A DNA stretch of 34,481 nt from Thermoleophilia bacterium (GTDB lineage: Bacteria > Actinomycetota > Thermoleophilia > Miltoncostaeales > Miltoncostaeaceae): the NCBI GenBank assembly GCA_028285405.1, contig JANQPH010000028.1, positions 1-34,481 of the forward strand. Reading direction: 5' to 3'. Numbering within the stretch: position 1 is the stretch's first letter; every line of letters starts with the position of its first letter. The translations under genes were made by a program, and so were the position numbers. Below, piece by piece: positions 18,061 to 26,655 of this stretch. The notes beneath the pieces are model-generated. The model worked only from the letters and a program-made list of their open reading frames with translations, had not been told where the DNA came from and did not search any database.

Positions 18061-18747
18061 ATGGAGGGGCGTTTGCTGATCGTCGAGGACGACGCTCATG
18101 TGCGCCGTGTCCTCACCGACGCCCTCGCCTCGGACGGCTTCGACGTCGAGTCGGTGAGCGACGGGGCAACCGCTCTGGCCGCCCTCGGAGACGAGGAGCC
18201 GCCCGAGCTGATGGTCCTCGACCTGGTGCTGCCCGATCGGGACGGGCTCGAGATCTGCAGGGAGTGTCGCGAGCGGCTCGCCGGCCTGCCGATCCTGATC
18301 GTCACCGCCAAGGACGACGTCGAGGATCGGGTCGCGGCGTTCGACTGCGGCGCGGACGACTACCTGAGCACGCCGGTGTCGACCGCGGAGCTGGTCGCGC
18401 GGGTGCGGTCACTGCTGCGCCGTGCGCGTGGTGAGCGCTCGGCCGACGGCGTCCTGCGCTACGGCGACCTCCAGGTCGACGCACGCAGCCGGGAGGCGCG
18501 GCGCGGTCCCCGCCAGATCGAGCTCACCCCCCGGGAGTTCGACCTGCTGGAGCTGCTCGCGCGCAATCCCGAGCGGGCCTTCTCGCGAGCCGAGATGGCC
18601 AGCGTCGCGTGGGGGCTCGAGGAGAACGCCGAGACGAACGCCGTCGACGTCTACGTGGGCTACCTGCGCCGAAAGCTCGAGGAGGGCGGCGAGTCCCGGC
18701 TGATCTGGACCGTGAAGGGCGTCGGCTACAGCCTCCGCGACACCTGA
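18061..18747 (+). CDS. OmpR/PhoB-family response regulator, orphan, lacking the receiver lysine
   Basis: A 228-residue two-domain regulator. Receiver domain (1-120): acidic pair in VEDD (9-11), phospho-acceptor D54 in MVLDLVLPD, and T82 in VTAK. The C-terminal winged-helix (about 130-226) has ELTPREFDLLELLARNPERAFSRAEM and the NAVDVYVGYLRRKLE recognition helix, ending in TVKGVGYSLRD. The family normally has a Lys-Pro pair after the fourth strand (DDYLxKPF); here it reads DDYLSTPVS, with T104 in place of the lysine that contacts the phosphoryl group. No histidine kinase is nearby; gatB lies convergently 14 bases away. Signal and targets are unknown; it may control the divergent ilvN promoter. 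Confidence 0.92.
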   Translation: MEGRLLIVEDDAHVRRVLTDALASDGFDVESVSDGATALAALGDEEPPELMVLDLVLPDRDGLEICRECRERLAGLPILIVTAKDDVEDRVAAFDCGADDYLSTPVSTAELVARVRSLLRRARGERSADGVLRYGDLQVDARSREARRGPRQIELTPREFDLLELLARNPERAFSRAEMASVAWGLEENAETNAVDVYVGYLRRKLEEGGESRLIWTVKGVGYSLRDT

Positions 18748-18761
18748 GGCGAGCCCGGGCG

Positions 18762-20222
18762 CTAGAGCCCGGCGCGCTCCCGGACGATCTCGCCGACCCG
18801 AGCGGCGTCCGCCTTTCCCCCCGTGGCCTTCATCGCCTGACCCACGAAGTAGCCGGCCACCTTGTCCTTGCCGCCCTGGAGCTGCGCCAGCTGGTCCGGG
18901 TTCTCGTCGAAGAGGCGGTCGACCAGCGCGTACAGCTCGCCCTCGTCGGTGATCTGGCCGAGATCGCGTCGCTCCACGATGTCCGACACCGGGTCGCCGG
19001 TCTCGATCAGCTCCGGCAGGACGACCTCCCGCGCCGGCTTGGCGCCGAGCGACTTGTCCGCGACAAGGCCGATCAGCTCGGCCATGCGCTCGGGTGTCAC
19101 CGCGCTCTCGTGCGGCTCCTGCTTGGTGGTGTCGCGCAGCGCCGAGCGAAGCTCGTTCCGGATCCAGTTGGCGGCGAGCTTCGGATCCGCCCGGCTCGCG
19201 ACCTCCTCGAAGTAGGCGGCCAGGCCGACGCTCTCCGAGAGCACCGTCGCATCCTCGAAGGTGATCCCGAGCTCCTCCTGCCAGCGTGCGCGGCGAGCGC
19301 TCGGCAGCTCCGGGAGCGAGCTTCGGACCTCCTCGACCGCGGCGGGCTCGGTCACGATCGCGACCAGGTCCGGCTCGGGGAAGTACCGGTAGTCGTGCGC
19401 CTCCTCCTTGCTGCGAAGCACGTGGATCGCCCCTGTGTCGGGGTCGAAGTGCACGGTCTCCTGGGCGATCCGCTCGCCGGCCTCGAGCAGGCCGATCTGG
19501 CGCTCGAGCTCCCTGGTGATGCCCTGCTCGATGAAGCGGAAGGAGTTCATGTTCTTGAGCTCGGTCTTGGTCCCGAGCTCGGTGCTCCCGGTCGGCCGCA
19601 CGCTGACGTTGGCGTCGGCGCGCATCGAGCCCTCCTCCATGTTGCAGTCGCTCACGCCCAGGTGGCGGAGCGTGAGCTGCAGCTGGCGCAGGAACTCGGC
19701 CGCCGCAGCCGCCGAGCGCAGGTCCGGCTCGGTGACGATCTCGAGCAGGGGCGTCCCGCCCCGGTTGAAGTCGACGACGCTCTCGTCGGCGTCGGCCCGG
19801 CGCCCGCCGGCCCCCAGGTGCACGAGCTTGGCCGCATCCTCCTCGAGGTGGGCGCGCGTGATCCCGACCGACGTGATCCCGTCCTCGGCGAGCACCGCGA
19901 ACTGCCCGCCACTGGCGATCGGCTCGTCGTACTGGGAGATCTGGTACGCCTTCGGCAGGTCCGGGTAGAAGTAGTTCTTGCGGTGGAAGATCGAGCTCTC
20001 GGCGATCGACGAGCCGAGAGCGAGACCGGTCGCGATCGCGAGCCGGACGGCCTCGGCGTTGAGTGTCGGAAGCGCCCCCGGGTGCCCCAGGCACACGGGA
20101 CAGGTGCGCGTGTTGATCGGCTCGCCGAAGCCGAGCGCACAGCCGCAGAACATCTTCGTCCGCGTCGCCAGCTGAACGTGGATCTCGAGGCCGATGACCG
20201 GCTCGTAGCCGTCGGCGCTCAT
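18762..20222 (-). CDS. gatB: Aspartyl/glutamyl-tRNA amidotransferase subunit B
   Basis: GatB binds mischarged Glu-tRNA-Gln or Asp-tRNA-Asn and activates it for amidation with ammonia supplied by GatA. The 486-residue protein starts with YEPVIGLEIHVQLATRTKMFCGC (6-28) and has a TCPVCLGHPGALPTLN segment, the cysteine pairs of which bind zinc in this family, then DFNRGGTPLLEIVTEPD and MEEGSMRADANVSVR, and ends with the helical YqeY-like tail (GKDKVAGYFVGQAMKATGGKAD) that grips tRNA. The ATG (20220-20222) overlaps the gatA stop by ATGA. Confidence 0.97.
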   Translation of the reverse strand: MSADGYEPVIGLEIHVQLATRTKMFCGCALGFGEPINTRTCPVCLGHPGALPTLNAEAVRLAIATGLALGSSIAESSIFHRKNYFYPDLPKAYQISQYDEPIASGGQFAVLAEDGITSVGITRAHLEEDAAKLVHLGAGGRRADADESVVDFNRGGTPLLEIVTEPDLRSAAAAAEFLRQLQLTLRHLGVSDCNMEEGSMRADANVSVRPTGSTELGTKTELKNMNSFRFIEQGITRELERQIGLLEAGERIAQETVHFDPDTGAIHVLRSKEEAHDYRYFPEPDLVAIVTEPAAVEEVRSSLPELPSARRARWQEELGITFEDATVLSESVGLAAYFEEVASRADPKLAANWIRNELRSALRDTTKQEPHESAVTPERMAELIGLVADKSLGAKPAREVVLPELIETGDPVSDIVERRDLGQITDEGELYALVDRLFDENPDQLAQLQGGKDKVAGYFVGQAMKATGGKADAARVGEIVRERAGL

Positions 20223-21661
20223 GCCGGCTCCGGAGGGGCCTGGTCGAGGGCGAGGGCCTGCTCGAGCGCGTGGGCGACCCCGAGCAGACGGTTCTCGCTG
20301 TATGCGGGGCCCGCGAGCTGCAACCCGATCGGGAGCCCGTCGGCGAAGCCGCACGGGATCGACAGGGCCGGCAGCCCCGCGAGGCTCATCGGGATCGTGC
20401 AGACGTCGGACAGGTACATCGACAGCGGGTCGTCCGTGCGCTCCCCGAGCGGGAACGCGGTCGTCGGCGACGTCGGCGACATCAGCACGTCCACGCGCTC
20501 GAAGGCCCTCGCGAAGTCCTCGACCACCAGCGTTCGGACCTTCTGCGCCCGGAGGTAGTAGGCGTCGTAGTAGCCGGAGGCCAGCGCGAACGTGCCGAGC
20601 ATGATGCGCCGCTTCACCTCGGACCCGAAGCCCTCGTCGCGCGTGCGCTCGTAGTGCTCGAGCAGCGAGTCGGCCCCCTCGGCGGCCCTGCCGTAGCGGA
20701 TCCCGTCGAAGCGGGCCAGGTTCGCCGAGCACTCGGCCGGCGCGATCAGGTAGTAGGTCGAGAGGGAGTGCTCGACCGAGGGGAGGCTGACCTGCTCGAC
20801 CGCGCCCCCGAGCGACTCGACGGTCGCCGCCGCCGAGTCGACGGCGCCCCGGACGCTCGCCTCGATGCCCTCGCCGTTCAGCTCGCTGATGATCCCGACG
20901 CGCAGGCCGTCGAGGCGCTCGCCGGCGGGCAGCTCGATCGGCTCCCGCCACTCGAGCGAGGTCGTGTCGAGCGGATCGCGACCGACGATGGCCTGGAGCG
21001 TCAGCGCCGCGTCACGGACGGTTCGGGCGAGCGGCCCGACCTGATCCAGCGAGGACGCGAAGGCGATCAGCCCCGAGCGGGACACCGCCCCGTACGTCGG
21101 CTTGATGCCCACGCATCCGCAGAGCGCCGCCGGCTGGCGGATCGATCCGCCGGTGTCGCTGCCGAGCGAGAGCGGCACCTGTCGAGCCGCGACGCATGCC
21201 GCCGCGCCGCCGCTCGATCCTCCGGGCACGCGATCGAGCGCCCACGGGTTGCGCGTTGGTCCGTAGGCCGAGTTCTCCGTGCTCGAGCCCATGGCGAACT
21301 CGTCCATGTTGGTCTTGCCGACGATGATCCCGCCGGCACGCTCGAGCCGCTCGACGCATGTCGCGGTGTAGACCGGCCGGAATCCCTCCAGGATCCGCGA
21401 CCCCGCCGTCGTGGTCAGGTCGCGGGTCGAGAGCGCGTCCTTGATGGCGACGGGGATCCCCGCCAGCGGCGGACGCTCCCCGTTGGCATCGATGGCGCGA
21501 GCTCGCTCGCGCGCGCCGTCCTCGTCGACCGCGAGGAACGCGTGCCACGGGTCCGATGTCACCCGCTCGAGCGCGGCATCGACCAGCTCGAGGCTGCTGG
21601 TCTCCCCCGCCTCGATCGCCCGAATGGCCGCTTCGGCGGTGAGCTCGTGAAGCGCGGTCAC
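20219..21661 (-). CDS. gatA: Aspartyl/glutamyl-tRNA amidotransferase subunit A
   Basis: Glutaminase subunit of the GatCAB complex. The 480-residue amidase-signature protein shows the Ser-cisSer-Lys triad: K74 (PVAIKD), S149 in [10 protein letters not shown] (146-155), and nucleophile S173 in [14 protein letters not shown] (169-182). The spacings equal those of the family. [25 protein letters not shown] is the usual GatA stretch. The start is GTG (21659-21661), six bases after the gatC stop. Its presence implies that the organism makes Gln-tRNA and/or Asn-tRNA by the indirect route. Confidence 0.97.
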   Translation of the reverse strand: MTALHELTAEAAIRAIEAGETSSLELVDAALERVTSDPWHAFLAVDEDGARERARAIDANGERPPLAGIPVAIKDALSTRDLTTTAGSRILEGFRPVYTATCVERLERAGGIIVGKTNMDEFAMGSSTENSAYGPTRNPWALDRVPGGSSGGAAACVAARQVPLSLGSDTGGSIRQPAALCGCVGIKPTYGAVSRSGLIAFASSLDQVGPLARTVRDAALTLQAIVGRDPLDTTSLEWREPIELPAGERLDGLRVGIISELNGEGIEASVRGAVDSAAATVESLGGAVEQVSLPSVEHSLSTYYLIAPAECSANLARFDGIRYGRAAEGADSLLEHYERTRDEGFGSEVKRRIMLGTFALASGYYDAYYLRAQKVRTLVVEDFARAFERVDVLMSPTSPTTAFPLGERTDDPLSMYLSDVCTIPMSLAGLPALSIPCGFADGLPIGLQLAGPAYSENRLLGVAHALEQALALDQAPPEPA

Positions 21662-21667
21662 CTGCGG

Positions 21668-21952
21668 CTACGCGCCGATGCCCCGGACCAGGAACCCGCC
21701 CTCGCGAGTCGCCGGAGCCTCCCGCAGCGCGAGCTCGTGCTCGAGACACTCCGTCGGCACGTCCTCGCGCATCACGTTCGCGACCGACTCGACGTGGGTC
21801 GTCGGCGGCACGTCGTCGAGTTCGAGCGCACGGATCCGCTCGACGTGCTCGAGGATCCCCGACAGCTCCGCCTGCATCCGGGCGACCTCGCCCTCGTCCA
21901 GCCCCAGCCGGGCCAGACGGGCGACGTGGCGAACGGTCTGCTCGTCGATCAC
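21668..21952 (-). CDS. gatC: Aspartyl/glutamyl-tRNA amidotransferase subunit C
   Basis: Small 94-residue subunit that wraps around GatA and GatB and stabilises the complex. The N-terminal helix VRHVARLARLGLDEGEVARMQAELSGILEHVERI and the following LDDVPPTTHVESVANVMREDVP are typical. The start is GTG (21950-21952), six bases after TACGAT, so gatCAB is probably transcribed as a leaderless mRNA. It is the first gene of gatC-gatA-gatB. Confidence 0.94.
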   Translation of the reverse strand: MIDEQTVRHVARLARLGLDEGEVARMQAELSGILEHVERIRALELDDVPPTTHVESVANVMREDVPTECLEHELALREAPATREGGFLVRGIGA

Positions 21953-21958
21953 CGCGTG

Positions 21959-21964
21959 ATCGTA
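21959..21964 (-). promoter_or_regulatory. -10 box of the gatCAB operon (leaderless)
   Basis: TACGAT on the minus strand, six bases before the gatC GTG codon. Confidence 0.5.
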
Positions 21965-21991
21965 GCGATCGCGGTCACGCCGGACCTCGGC

Positions 21992-23395
21992 TCACGGAAC
22001 GGGCAGCACCACCAGGAACGCCGCGGCCAGCATGACCGCCGCACCCAGCCCGATCTCGGCGCCGGTCGTGCGCACGAGCAGGCGCGCCGCGCCGCGCTCG
22101 GAGTCGTCGAGCCCGAGCGCCGCCCGCTCGAGGCGGGGATGGAGCACGAGGCGGTTGTAGGCGCCGAGCGCCAGCAGGAGCGCGAAGAGCACCAGCTTGA
22201 CGAGCAGGGCGAGCCCCCAGCCGGAGTCGACGAGGTCGGTCGCGCTCGGCAGCTCCGCGAGGGCGCGATAGACGCCGGTCACGACCAGCACGACGACCGC
22301 GACGATCGCGAGCGTCGAGAACCTTACGACCGCGGCGGCCGACAGCGCGGTCCGATCAGGACCGGCGAGGCCCGCACGGGCGCTCGGAAGCCAGATCGCA
22401 AGGGCCGCGAGCCCACCGAGCCACAGGGCCGCCCCCCAGTTGTGGAGCACGTCGGCTCCGATACCGACGATCCGGTCGTTCCCGGTCGACGCGTGGCCGG
22501 ACCACGATGCCGCGCCGAGTGCCACCGCGGCGGCGGCGGCCGGGACAGCGCCGAGCGCGCGCGCCATGTCCAGGCTCGAGCCACCGCCGGCGCGCCGGAG
22601 CACGAGCAGGCCGGCGCCAGCGAGGAGCCAGGCCAAGGCCATCGCGATCAGCGCGGCACCCGCGCGGGTGTCGCCGAGGAGCGTTCCGCTCTCAGAGAGC
22701 GGTTGCTCGAGCGCGACCAGGTACCCGACCAGAAGCAGCGGCACGCCGATCAGCCAGGCCAGGAGACCGGTCCAGACGGGGGCCCACCACCTCGAGGTCG
22801 CGTTCGTGGCGGATCGCCGCATCCGATCAGCGGCCATCGCTCGCTCCGCCTCCGGGCGCGGCGGGGCGACGCCCCCCGCCCGCCACGCGGGCTCGAGCGC
22901 GAGGAAGCGGACCGCCAAGCCTCCGAGCACGAGGACCGGGCCGACGAGGATCAGCAGCTGGCCCAAGACGAGCAGCGCCTGCGGCGGTTCGCGCACCGGC
23001 GCGCCGGGGTCCGACGCGGCGCCGGTCACTGGCGCGCCCACATCGAAGCGATATCCGCCACCGAGCACGTTCCCGTCCTCGGTGAGCGCCCCGTGGCGCA
23101 CCGCGTACGACCCCTCCTGAGCCGGCTCGAGCTGGACGGTGACGGCCGCGGGGTTCCCGTCGTCCACGAGCGGGGTGCCACCGCCGATCGGCGCGCCGTC
23201 GGGCCCCAGCACGTCGAGCACGAGGAACGAGGTCTCGACGGGGGCCGGGTAGACGACCCTCACGCGGTCGGGCTGGCGGTCCACGACGGCCCCGGGCGAC
23301 GGGTCGGAGGTCACCAGCGGCGTCGCGCCGGCATGGGCACCGGCCGCCGCGAGGAGCAGCAGCACAGCGAGCACGGCCAGGGCCCAACGTCGCAC
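21992..23395 (-). CDS. CopC-CopD fusion membrane protein (copper-related)
   Basis: A 467-residue protein: signal peptide (1-20, cleavage expected after AGA to leave an N-terminal His21), a CopC-type periplasmic domain (about 21-120: TPLVTSDPSPGAVVDRQPDRVRVVYPAPVE...YRFDVG), then a CopD-type region with about eight membrane helices (140-467), including HASTGNDRIVG and HNWGAALWLGGLAAL, the conserved CopD histidine segment. Such fusions are known in Actinobacteria and Bacillota and are linked to copper import or homeostasis. The usual CopC Asp-Gly-His motif reads Asp107-Gly-Asn109, losing one copper ligand. GTG start (23393-23395) is eight bases after TAGCGT. It is divergent from ctaA, consistent with cytochrome oxidase biogenesis. 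Confidence 0.85.
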   Translation of the reverse strand: MRRWALAVLAVLLLLAAAGAHAGATPLVTSDPSPGAVVDRQPDRVRVVYPAPVETSFLVLDVLGPDGAPIGGGTPLVDDGNPAAVTVQLEPAQEGSYAVRHGALTEDGNVLGGGYRFDVGAPVTGAASDPGAPVREPPQALLVLGQLLILVGPVLVLGGLAVRFLALEPAWRAGGVAPPRPEAERAMAADRMRRSATNATSRWWAPVWTGLLAWLIGVPLLLVGYLVALEQPLSESGTLLGDTRAGAALIAMALAWLLAGAGLLVLRRAGGGSSLDMARALGAVPAAAAAVALGAASWSGHASTGNDRIVGIGADVLHNWGAALWLGGLAALAIWLPSARAGLAGPDRTALSAAAVVRFSTLAIVAVVVLVVTGVYRALAELPSATDLVDSGWGLALLVKLVLFALLLALGAYNRLVLHPRLERAALGLDDSERGAARLLVRTTGAEIGLGAAVMLAAAFLVVLPVP

Positions 23396-23403
23396 GGCCG
23401 GCG

Positions 23404-23409
23404 ACGCTA
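23404..23409 (-). promoter_or_regulatory. -10 box of the CopC-CopD gene (leaderless)
   Basis: TAGCGT on the minus strand, eight bases before the GTG start; no Shine-Dalgarno sequence in between. Confidence 0.5.
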
Positions 23410-23496
23410 GCAGCGCCCCGGACCGCCCCGGCCCCCGGCAAGGGGCAACCCGTCCCCACCGAGCGCAGAACGCTCGTCTCATCACGGAGGGCTGGC

Positions 23497-23502
23497 TACG
23501 CT
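23497..23502 (+). promoter_or_regulatory. -10 box of ctaA (leaderless)
   Basis: TACGCT, seven bases before the ctaA ATG at 23510. It is divergent from the CopC-CopD promoter across a 114-base region that also contains a small CGAGCG-CAGAA-CGCTCG hairpin. Confidence 0.55.
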
Positions 23503-23509
23503 GGCCCCG

Positions 23510-24493
23510 ATGTCGAGCAGCGTGCCGATCGTGGGCTGGCTCACCCGGCGACCGGGCCCGCGGACCGTTCGAGCCGCGCTCGTCGCGTCGCTCATCGGGC
23601 TGTGGATCATCGTCCCGAGCGGCGCAGCCGTGCGCCTCACGGCGTCCGGACTGGGGTGCCCCGACTGGCCGCTGTGCGAGGGCAACGAGATCATCCCGGA
23701 GAACTCGATGCACGCCATCATCGAGGGCTCCAACCGCATCCTCTCGGCGCTCGTCGTGGTGGTCGCGGTGTCCGCGTGGCTGATCGCGCTGCGCGCGTCG
23801 AGCACCGGCCGCACGCTGCGGGTCTTCGCCGGCATCGCCGCGCTCAGCTCGATCGGACAGGTTCCGCTCGGCGCGGTCACCGTGCTGCTCGACCTGCACC
23901 CGATCGCGGTCGGCGCGCACTTCCTCCTGTCGATGGTCGCGCTCGGAGCGGGCACGGTGGCCGCGCTCCTCGCGTTCGACCTGGTGGCCCAGCGGCGCCG
24001 GTCGGTCAACTGGGCCCGAGCCCCGCTGGCTGCGATCGCGCTGCTCGCCGGGGCGGTCACGCTCGTCACCGGGATGCTCGTGACCGCCGCCGGACCCCAC
24101 TCGGGGGACCGGGAGGTCGTCGAGCGGTTCGGTGATCTGGCGGACGCCGCGTACGTCCACGTGCGCGCGGCGATGGCCTTCGTCGTCCTGGCCGCAGTGC
24201 TCGTCGCCTGGGTCCTGCGCGACACCCGCTCCGGAACGCTGACCAAGGGTCTCGCGATCGCCCTCGTCCCGGCGCTCGTGATCCAGGTCGGCATCGGCGA
24301 GTACCAGTGGCGAAACGGGCTCCCCGAAGAGGTCGTCGGCGTCCACGTCAGCCTCGGGGCGCTGGTGTGGGCAATCCTGGTCGCGGCCACGGTGACCGCC
24401 GCCCTCCCCAGCGAGGCCACCGAGCGTGCGCCGGCGCACGAGCGGGCCCCGACCGAAGCCGACCGAGGATCGATCGAGCCGTCGACCGTCTGA
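23510..24493 (+). CDS. ctaA: Heme A synthase (COX15/CtaA family)
   Basis: Membrane enzyme that oxidises heme O to heme A for aa3-type cytochrome oxidase. The 327-residue protein has about eight membrane helices. Visible signatures: RLTASGLGCPDWPLCEG (42-58) with the extracellular cysteine pair C50/C56, IIEGSNRI (70-77) with conserved E72, then H137 (VGAHFLL), AGPHSGD (194-200), H217 (YVHVRAAM) and a C-terminal VVGVHVSLGALVW histidine. The first helix-loop normally carries His three residues after the Glu; here it is N75, a variant I recall from actinobacterial homologues. The divergent CopC-CopD gene supports a role in oxidase assembly. Confidence 0.92.
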   Translation: MSSSVPIVGWLTRRPGPRTVRAALVASLIGLWIIVPSGAAVRLTASGLGCPDWPLCEGNEIIPENSMHAIIEGSNRILSALVVVVAVSAWLIALRASSTGRTLRVFAGIAALSSIGQVPLGAVTVLLDLHPIAVGAHFLLSMVALGAGTVAALLAFDLVAQRRRSVNWARAPLAAIALLAGAVTLVTGMLVTAAGPHSGDREVVERFGDLADAAYVHVRAAMAFVVLAAVLVAWVLRDTRSGTLTKGLAIALVPALVIQVGIGEYQWRNGLPEEVVGVHVSLGALVWAILVAATVTAALPSEATERAPAHERAPTEADRGSIEPSTV

Positions 24494-24545
24494 ACGGCTC
24501 GCCGTGAACCTGTAGAACGCCGGGCACCCCGATCCGGAGGTTCCC

Positions 24546-25529
24546 GTGCCCGCTCCACGAAGGTCGCTGCTGATCGGCGCAGCGCTCACGCTCGCACTCG
24601 GCGCATCGGTCAGCGTCGGCTCTGCGGCAGAGGTCGACGTCGAGAACGCGGTCCAGACCCGAGCGTCGCAGGGCGTGTTCGAGGTCCGCTACGCGTATGG
24701 AGCGGCCTGGGTCGCCGCCCCCCGTCGCCTCGTTCGCGTCAGCCCGGACGGCCGGGTCCGGAAGGGCTCGCCCGTCCCCGGAACGATCGTGGACTTCACC
24801 GAGGGATTCGGGCGGATGTGGATCCTCTGGACAAAGGGGCGCGACTCCTACGTCGCCCAGGCCCGCAGGAGCGACGGGAGGATCATCGGCTCGCCCCGGC
24901 GCGCGAAGACCAGGTCGCTGCGAAGCACCATCGCGTCAGGAGCCGGGAGCGTCTGGGTCGGCGGGAGCTCGAACGTGCTCCTGCGTGTCAACCCGCGCAC
25001 GCTCAGGTCCAGACCGACGCGCCTTCCCGGCGGCGGGGCCACCACGCTGTTCGTCGAGAAGGGCACCGTCTACACCATCGCGGGGAGCACCCTTTTGGGG
25101 CACCGTGCGCGCGACCTGCGCCGCACGACGCGTGATCGCCTGCCCGACGGCGCCTGGCAGGGCGCGGTCGCCTATGGCGCGGGCAACTTCTTCTTCGCGT
25201 GGGGCAAGGCCACAGAGGCGGATGCGGCCAACGTGACGCCGGGCGCCGGCGTGACGGCCCGGACGGACATCTCGGCCAGCTTCCCGTCGATTTGGCACGC
25301 GGCCGTCGGGCTGGGCTCGTCGTGGTTCGCCAACCAGCTCATCAACGCCCAGGCCGAGCCGACCGCGGCCAACATCACCCGGCTCGGACCGGGGCTCGCG
25401 AGCTCGGTGTCGGGGTCGTTGCCGGGGACCCAATCGGTCTCGGCGCTGACCACCGGCGGTGGCTGGCTGTGGCTCCTCGACAACGCCAGCGGCGTCCTCT
25501 ACCAGGTGCGACCCGACTCGGTCGGCTGA
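24546..25529 (+). CDS. Secreted beta-propeller-like protein of unknown function
   Basis: A 327-residue protein with a clear signal peptide (about 1-27, RRSLLIGAALTLALGASVSVGSAA as basic start plus hydrophobic core). The mature part contains recurring aromatic blades: YGAAWVAAPRRLVRVSPDG, GRMWILWTKG, GSVWVGGSSNVLLRVNPRT, GSSWFANQL, GGWLWLLDNASGVLYQV. These resemble the repeated strands of propeller proteins (Vgb lyase-like or PQQ-like), but no catalytic residues are recognisable. The start is GTG (24546-24548) with a strong GGAGG six bases upstream; this gene has a normal ribosome-binding site. It follows ctaA by 52 bases. Function unknown. Confidence 0.78.
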   Translation: MPAPRRSLLIGAALTLALGASVSVGSAAEVDVENAVQTRASQGVFEVRYAYGAAWVAAPRRLVRVSPDGRVRKGSPVPGTIVDFTEGFGRMWILWTKGRDSYVAQARRSDGRIIGSPRRAKTRSLRSTIASGAGSVWVGGSSNVLLRVNPRTLRSRPTRLPGGGATTLFVEKGTVYTIAGSTLLGHRARDLRRTTRDRLPDGAWQGAVAYGAGNFFFAWGKATEADAANVTPGAGVTARTDISASFPSIWHAAVGLGSSWFANQLINAQAEPTAANITRLGPGLASSVSGSLPGTQSVSALTTGGGWLWLLDNASGVLYQVRPDSVG

Positions 25530-25566
25530 GCGCCGGCGGGGCCGCCGACCCAGCGAGGACGGACCG

Positions 25567-26562
25567 CTAGGGAATCAGGACCGCGGCGACGTTGACGCTG
25601 CCGTCGGCGACCCGCTGCAGCGCCAGGTTGGCGTCCGCGAGCGGGTGCTCCTCGCGCTCGGTGCGAATCGGGATCTCGGCGGCGAGCGCGATGAACTCCT
25701 GCGCGTCCTGGCGCGTCACGTTCGCGACGCTCTTGATCGACCGCTCGTACCAGAGGGGCTCGTAGGGGAACTCGGGGACGTGGTCGAGGTGGATCGCGTT
25801 GATGGCGACGGTGCCGCCACGATCGAGCGCCTCGAGCGCCGGGGGGATCACCGCCCCGACCGGCGCGAAGGTGATCGCCGCATCGAGCGCGAACGGCGGG
25901 CGCTCGTCGTACCCGCCGGCCCACGCGGCGCCGAGATCGCGGGCGCGCCGCTGCTCGGCCTCGGTGCGGGTGCACACGGCCACCTCGCACCCCCAGTGGG
26001 TGGCCACCTGGATCGTCGTGAGCGCCGACGCCCCGAACCCGTAGAGCCCGAGCCGGCCGCCGGGCTCGATCCCCGACACGCGCAGCGCGCGGTATCCGAT
26101 GACGCCGCCGCAGAGCAGCGGCGCGGCGTCCAGGTCGGCGAAGCTGTCCGGGATCGCGACCAGGTACTCCGCCCTGGCCGTCATCCACTCCGCGTACCCG
26201 CCATCCCGGTCCCAGCCGGTGAACTCGGCCTTGACGCAGAGGTTCTCGCGACCCGAGCGGCAGAACTTGCACTCGCCGCACGTCGAGGCCAGCCAGTAGG
26301 CCCCGACTCGGTCGCCGACGGCGACGGCGCTCACGCCCGGTCCCACGGCCTCGACCACCCCGACCACCTGATGGCCCGGGACGACGGGCTGGCGGTGAGG
26401 CGGCACGTCCCCTTCGGCGAGCTGGAGGTCCGTGCGGCACACCGCGCACGCGCTCACCTTCACGAGCGCCTCGCCGGAACCCGGCTCCGGCGCCAGCAGC
26501 TCGGTTGGCTCAAGCGGACCTGAGGCAACAGGCTGGGGGTGTCGTAGCAGCTGAGCGCGCAT
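25567..26562 (-). CDS. Zinc-dependent alcohol dehydrogenase family protein
   Basis: A 331-residue medium-chain dehydrogenase. Catalytic zinc ligands are in ACAVCRTDLQ and PGHQVVGVVEAVG; the structural zinc site is the four-cysteine loop CGECKFCRSGRENLC. The cofactor domain has LGLYGFGASALTTIQVA as the glycine-rich turn. The wording resembles the actinobacterial AdhA/zinc-binding dehydrogenase subfamily. I use the ATG at 26560-26562, which begins MRAQLLRHPQPV; an in-frame extension of 18 residues upstream is arginine-rich and unlike the family. A TAGTCT box lies 11 bases before this ATG. It is convergent with the propeller gene. The alcohol substrate is unknown. Confidence 0.92.
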   Translation of the reverse strand: MRAQLLRHPQPVASGPLEPTELLAPEPGSGEALVKVSACAVCRTDLQLAEGDVPPHRQPVVPGHQVVGVVEAVGPGVSAVAVGDRVGAYWLASTCGECKFCRSGRENLCVKAEFTGWDRDGGYAEWMTARAEYLVAIPDSFADLDAAPLLCGGVIGYRALRVSGIEPGGRLGLYGFGASALTTIQVATHWGCEVAVCTRTEAEQRRARDLGAAWAGGYDERPPFALDAAITFAPVGAVIPPALEALDRGGTVAINAIHLDHVPEFPYEPLWYERSIKSVANVTRQDAQEFIALAAEIPIRTEREEHPLADANLALQRVADGSVNVAAVLIP

Positions 26563-26642
26563 GCCGCGTGGCGAGACTAACCGGGAACGCCGGCGGGTGG
26601 CAGTCCGACACCTCAAACGAGCTCACAGTCAGGGTGCTCAAG

Positions 26643-26648
26643 TAGCGT
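26643..26648 (+). promoter_or_regulatory. -10 box of the trypsin-like peptidase gene (leaderless)
   Basis: TAGCGT, seven bases before the GTG start at 26656. The compositionally odd gene thus shares the promoter layout of its neighbours. Confidence 0.5.
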
Positions 26649-26655
26649 CCAGTTA

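Noticed and set aside
20270-23410. 1046-codon open frame on the plus strand
   Set aside because: It runs antisense across gatB's end, gatA, gatC and the CopC-CopD gene, has no family-like sequence, and is explained by GC-rich codon shadowing. The same holds for the long plus-strand frames at 10094-12079, 11107-13872, 6795-9083 and 1015-2346.
26563-26616. N-terminal extension of the alcohol dehydrogenase
   Set aside because: The added 18 residues are Arg-rich and not conserved, and a TAGTCT box lies within them.
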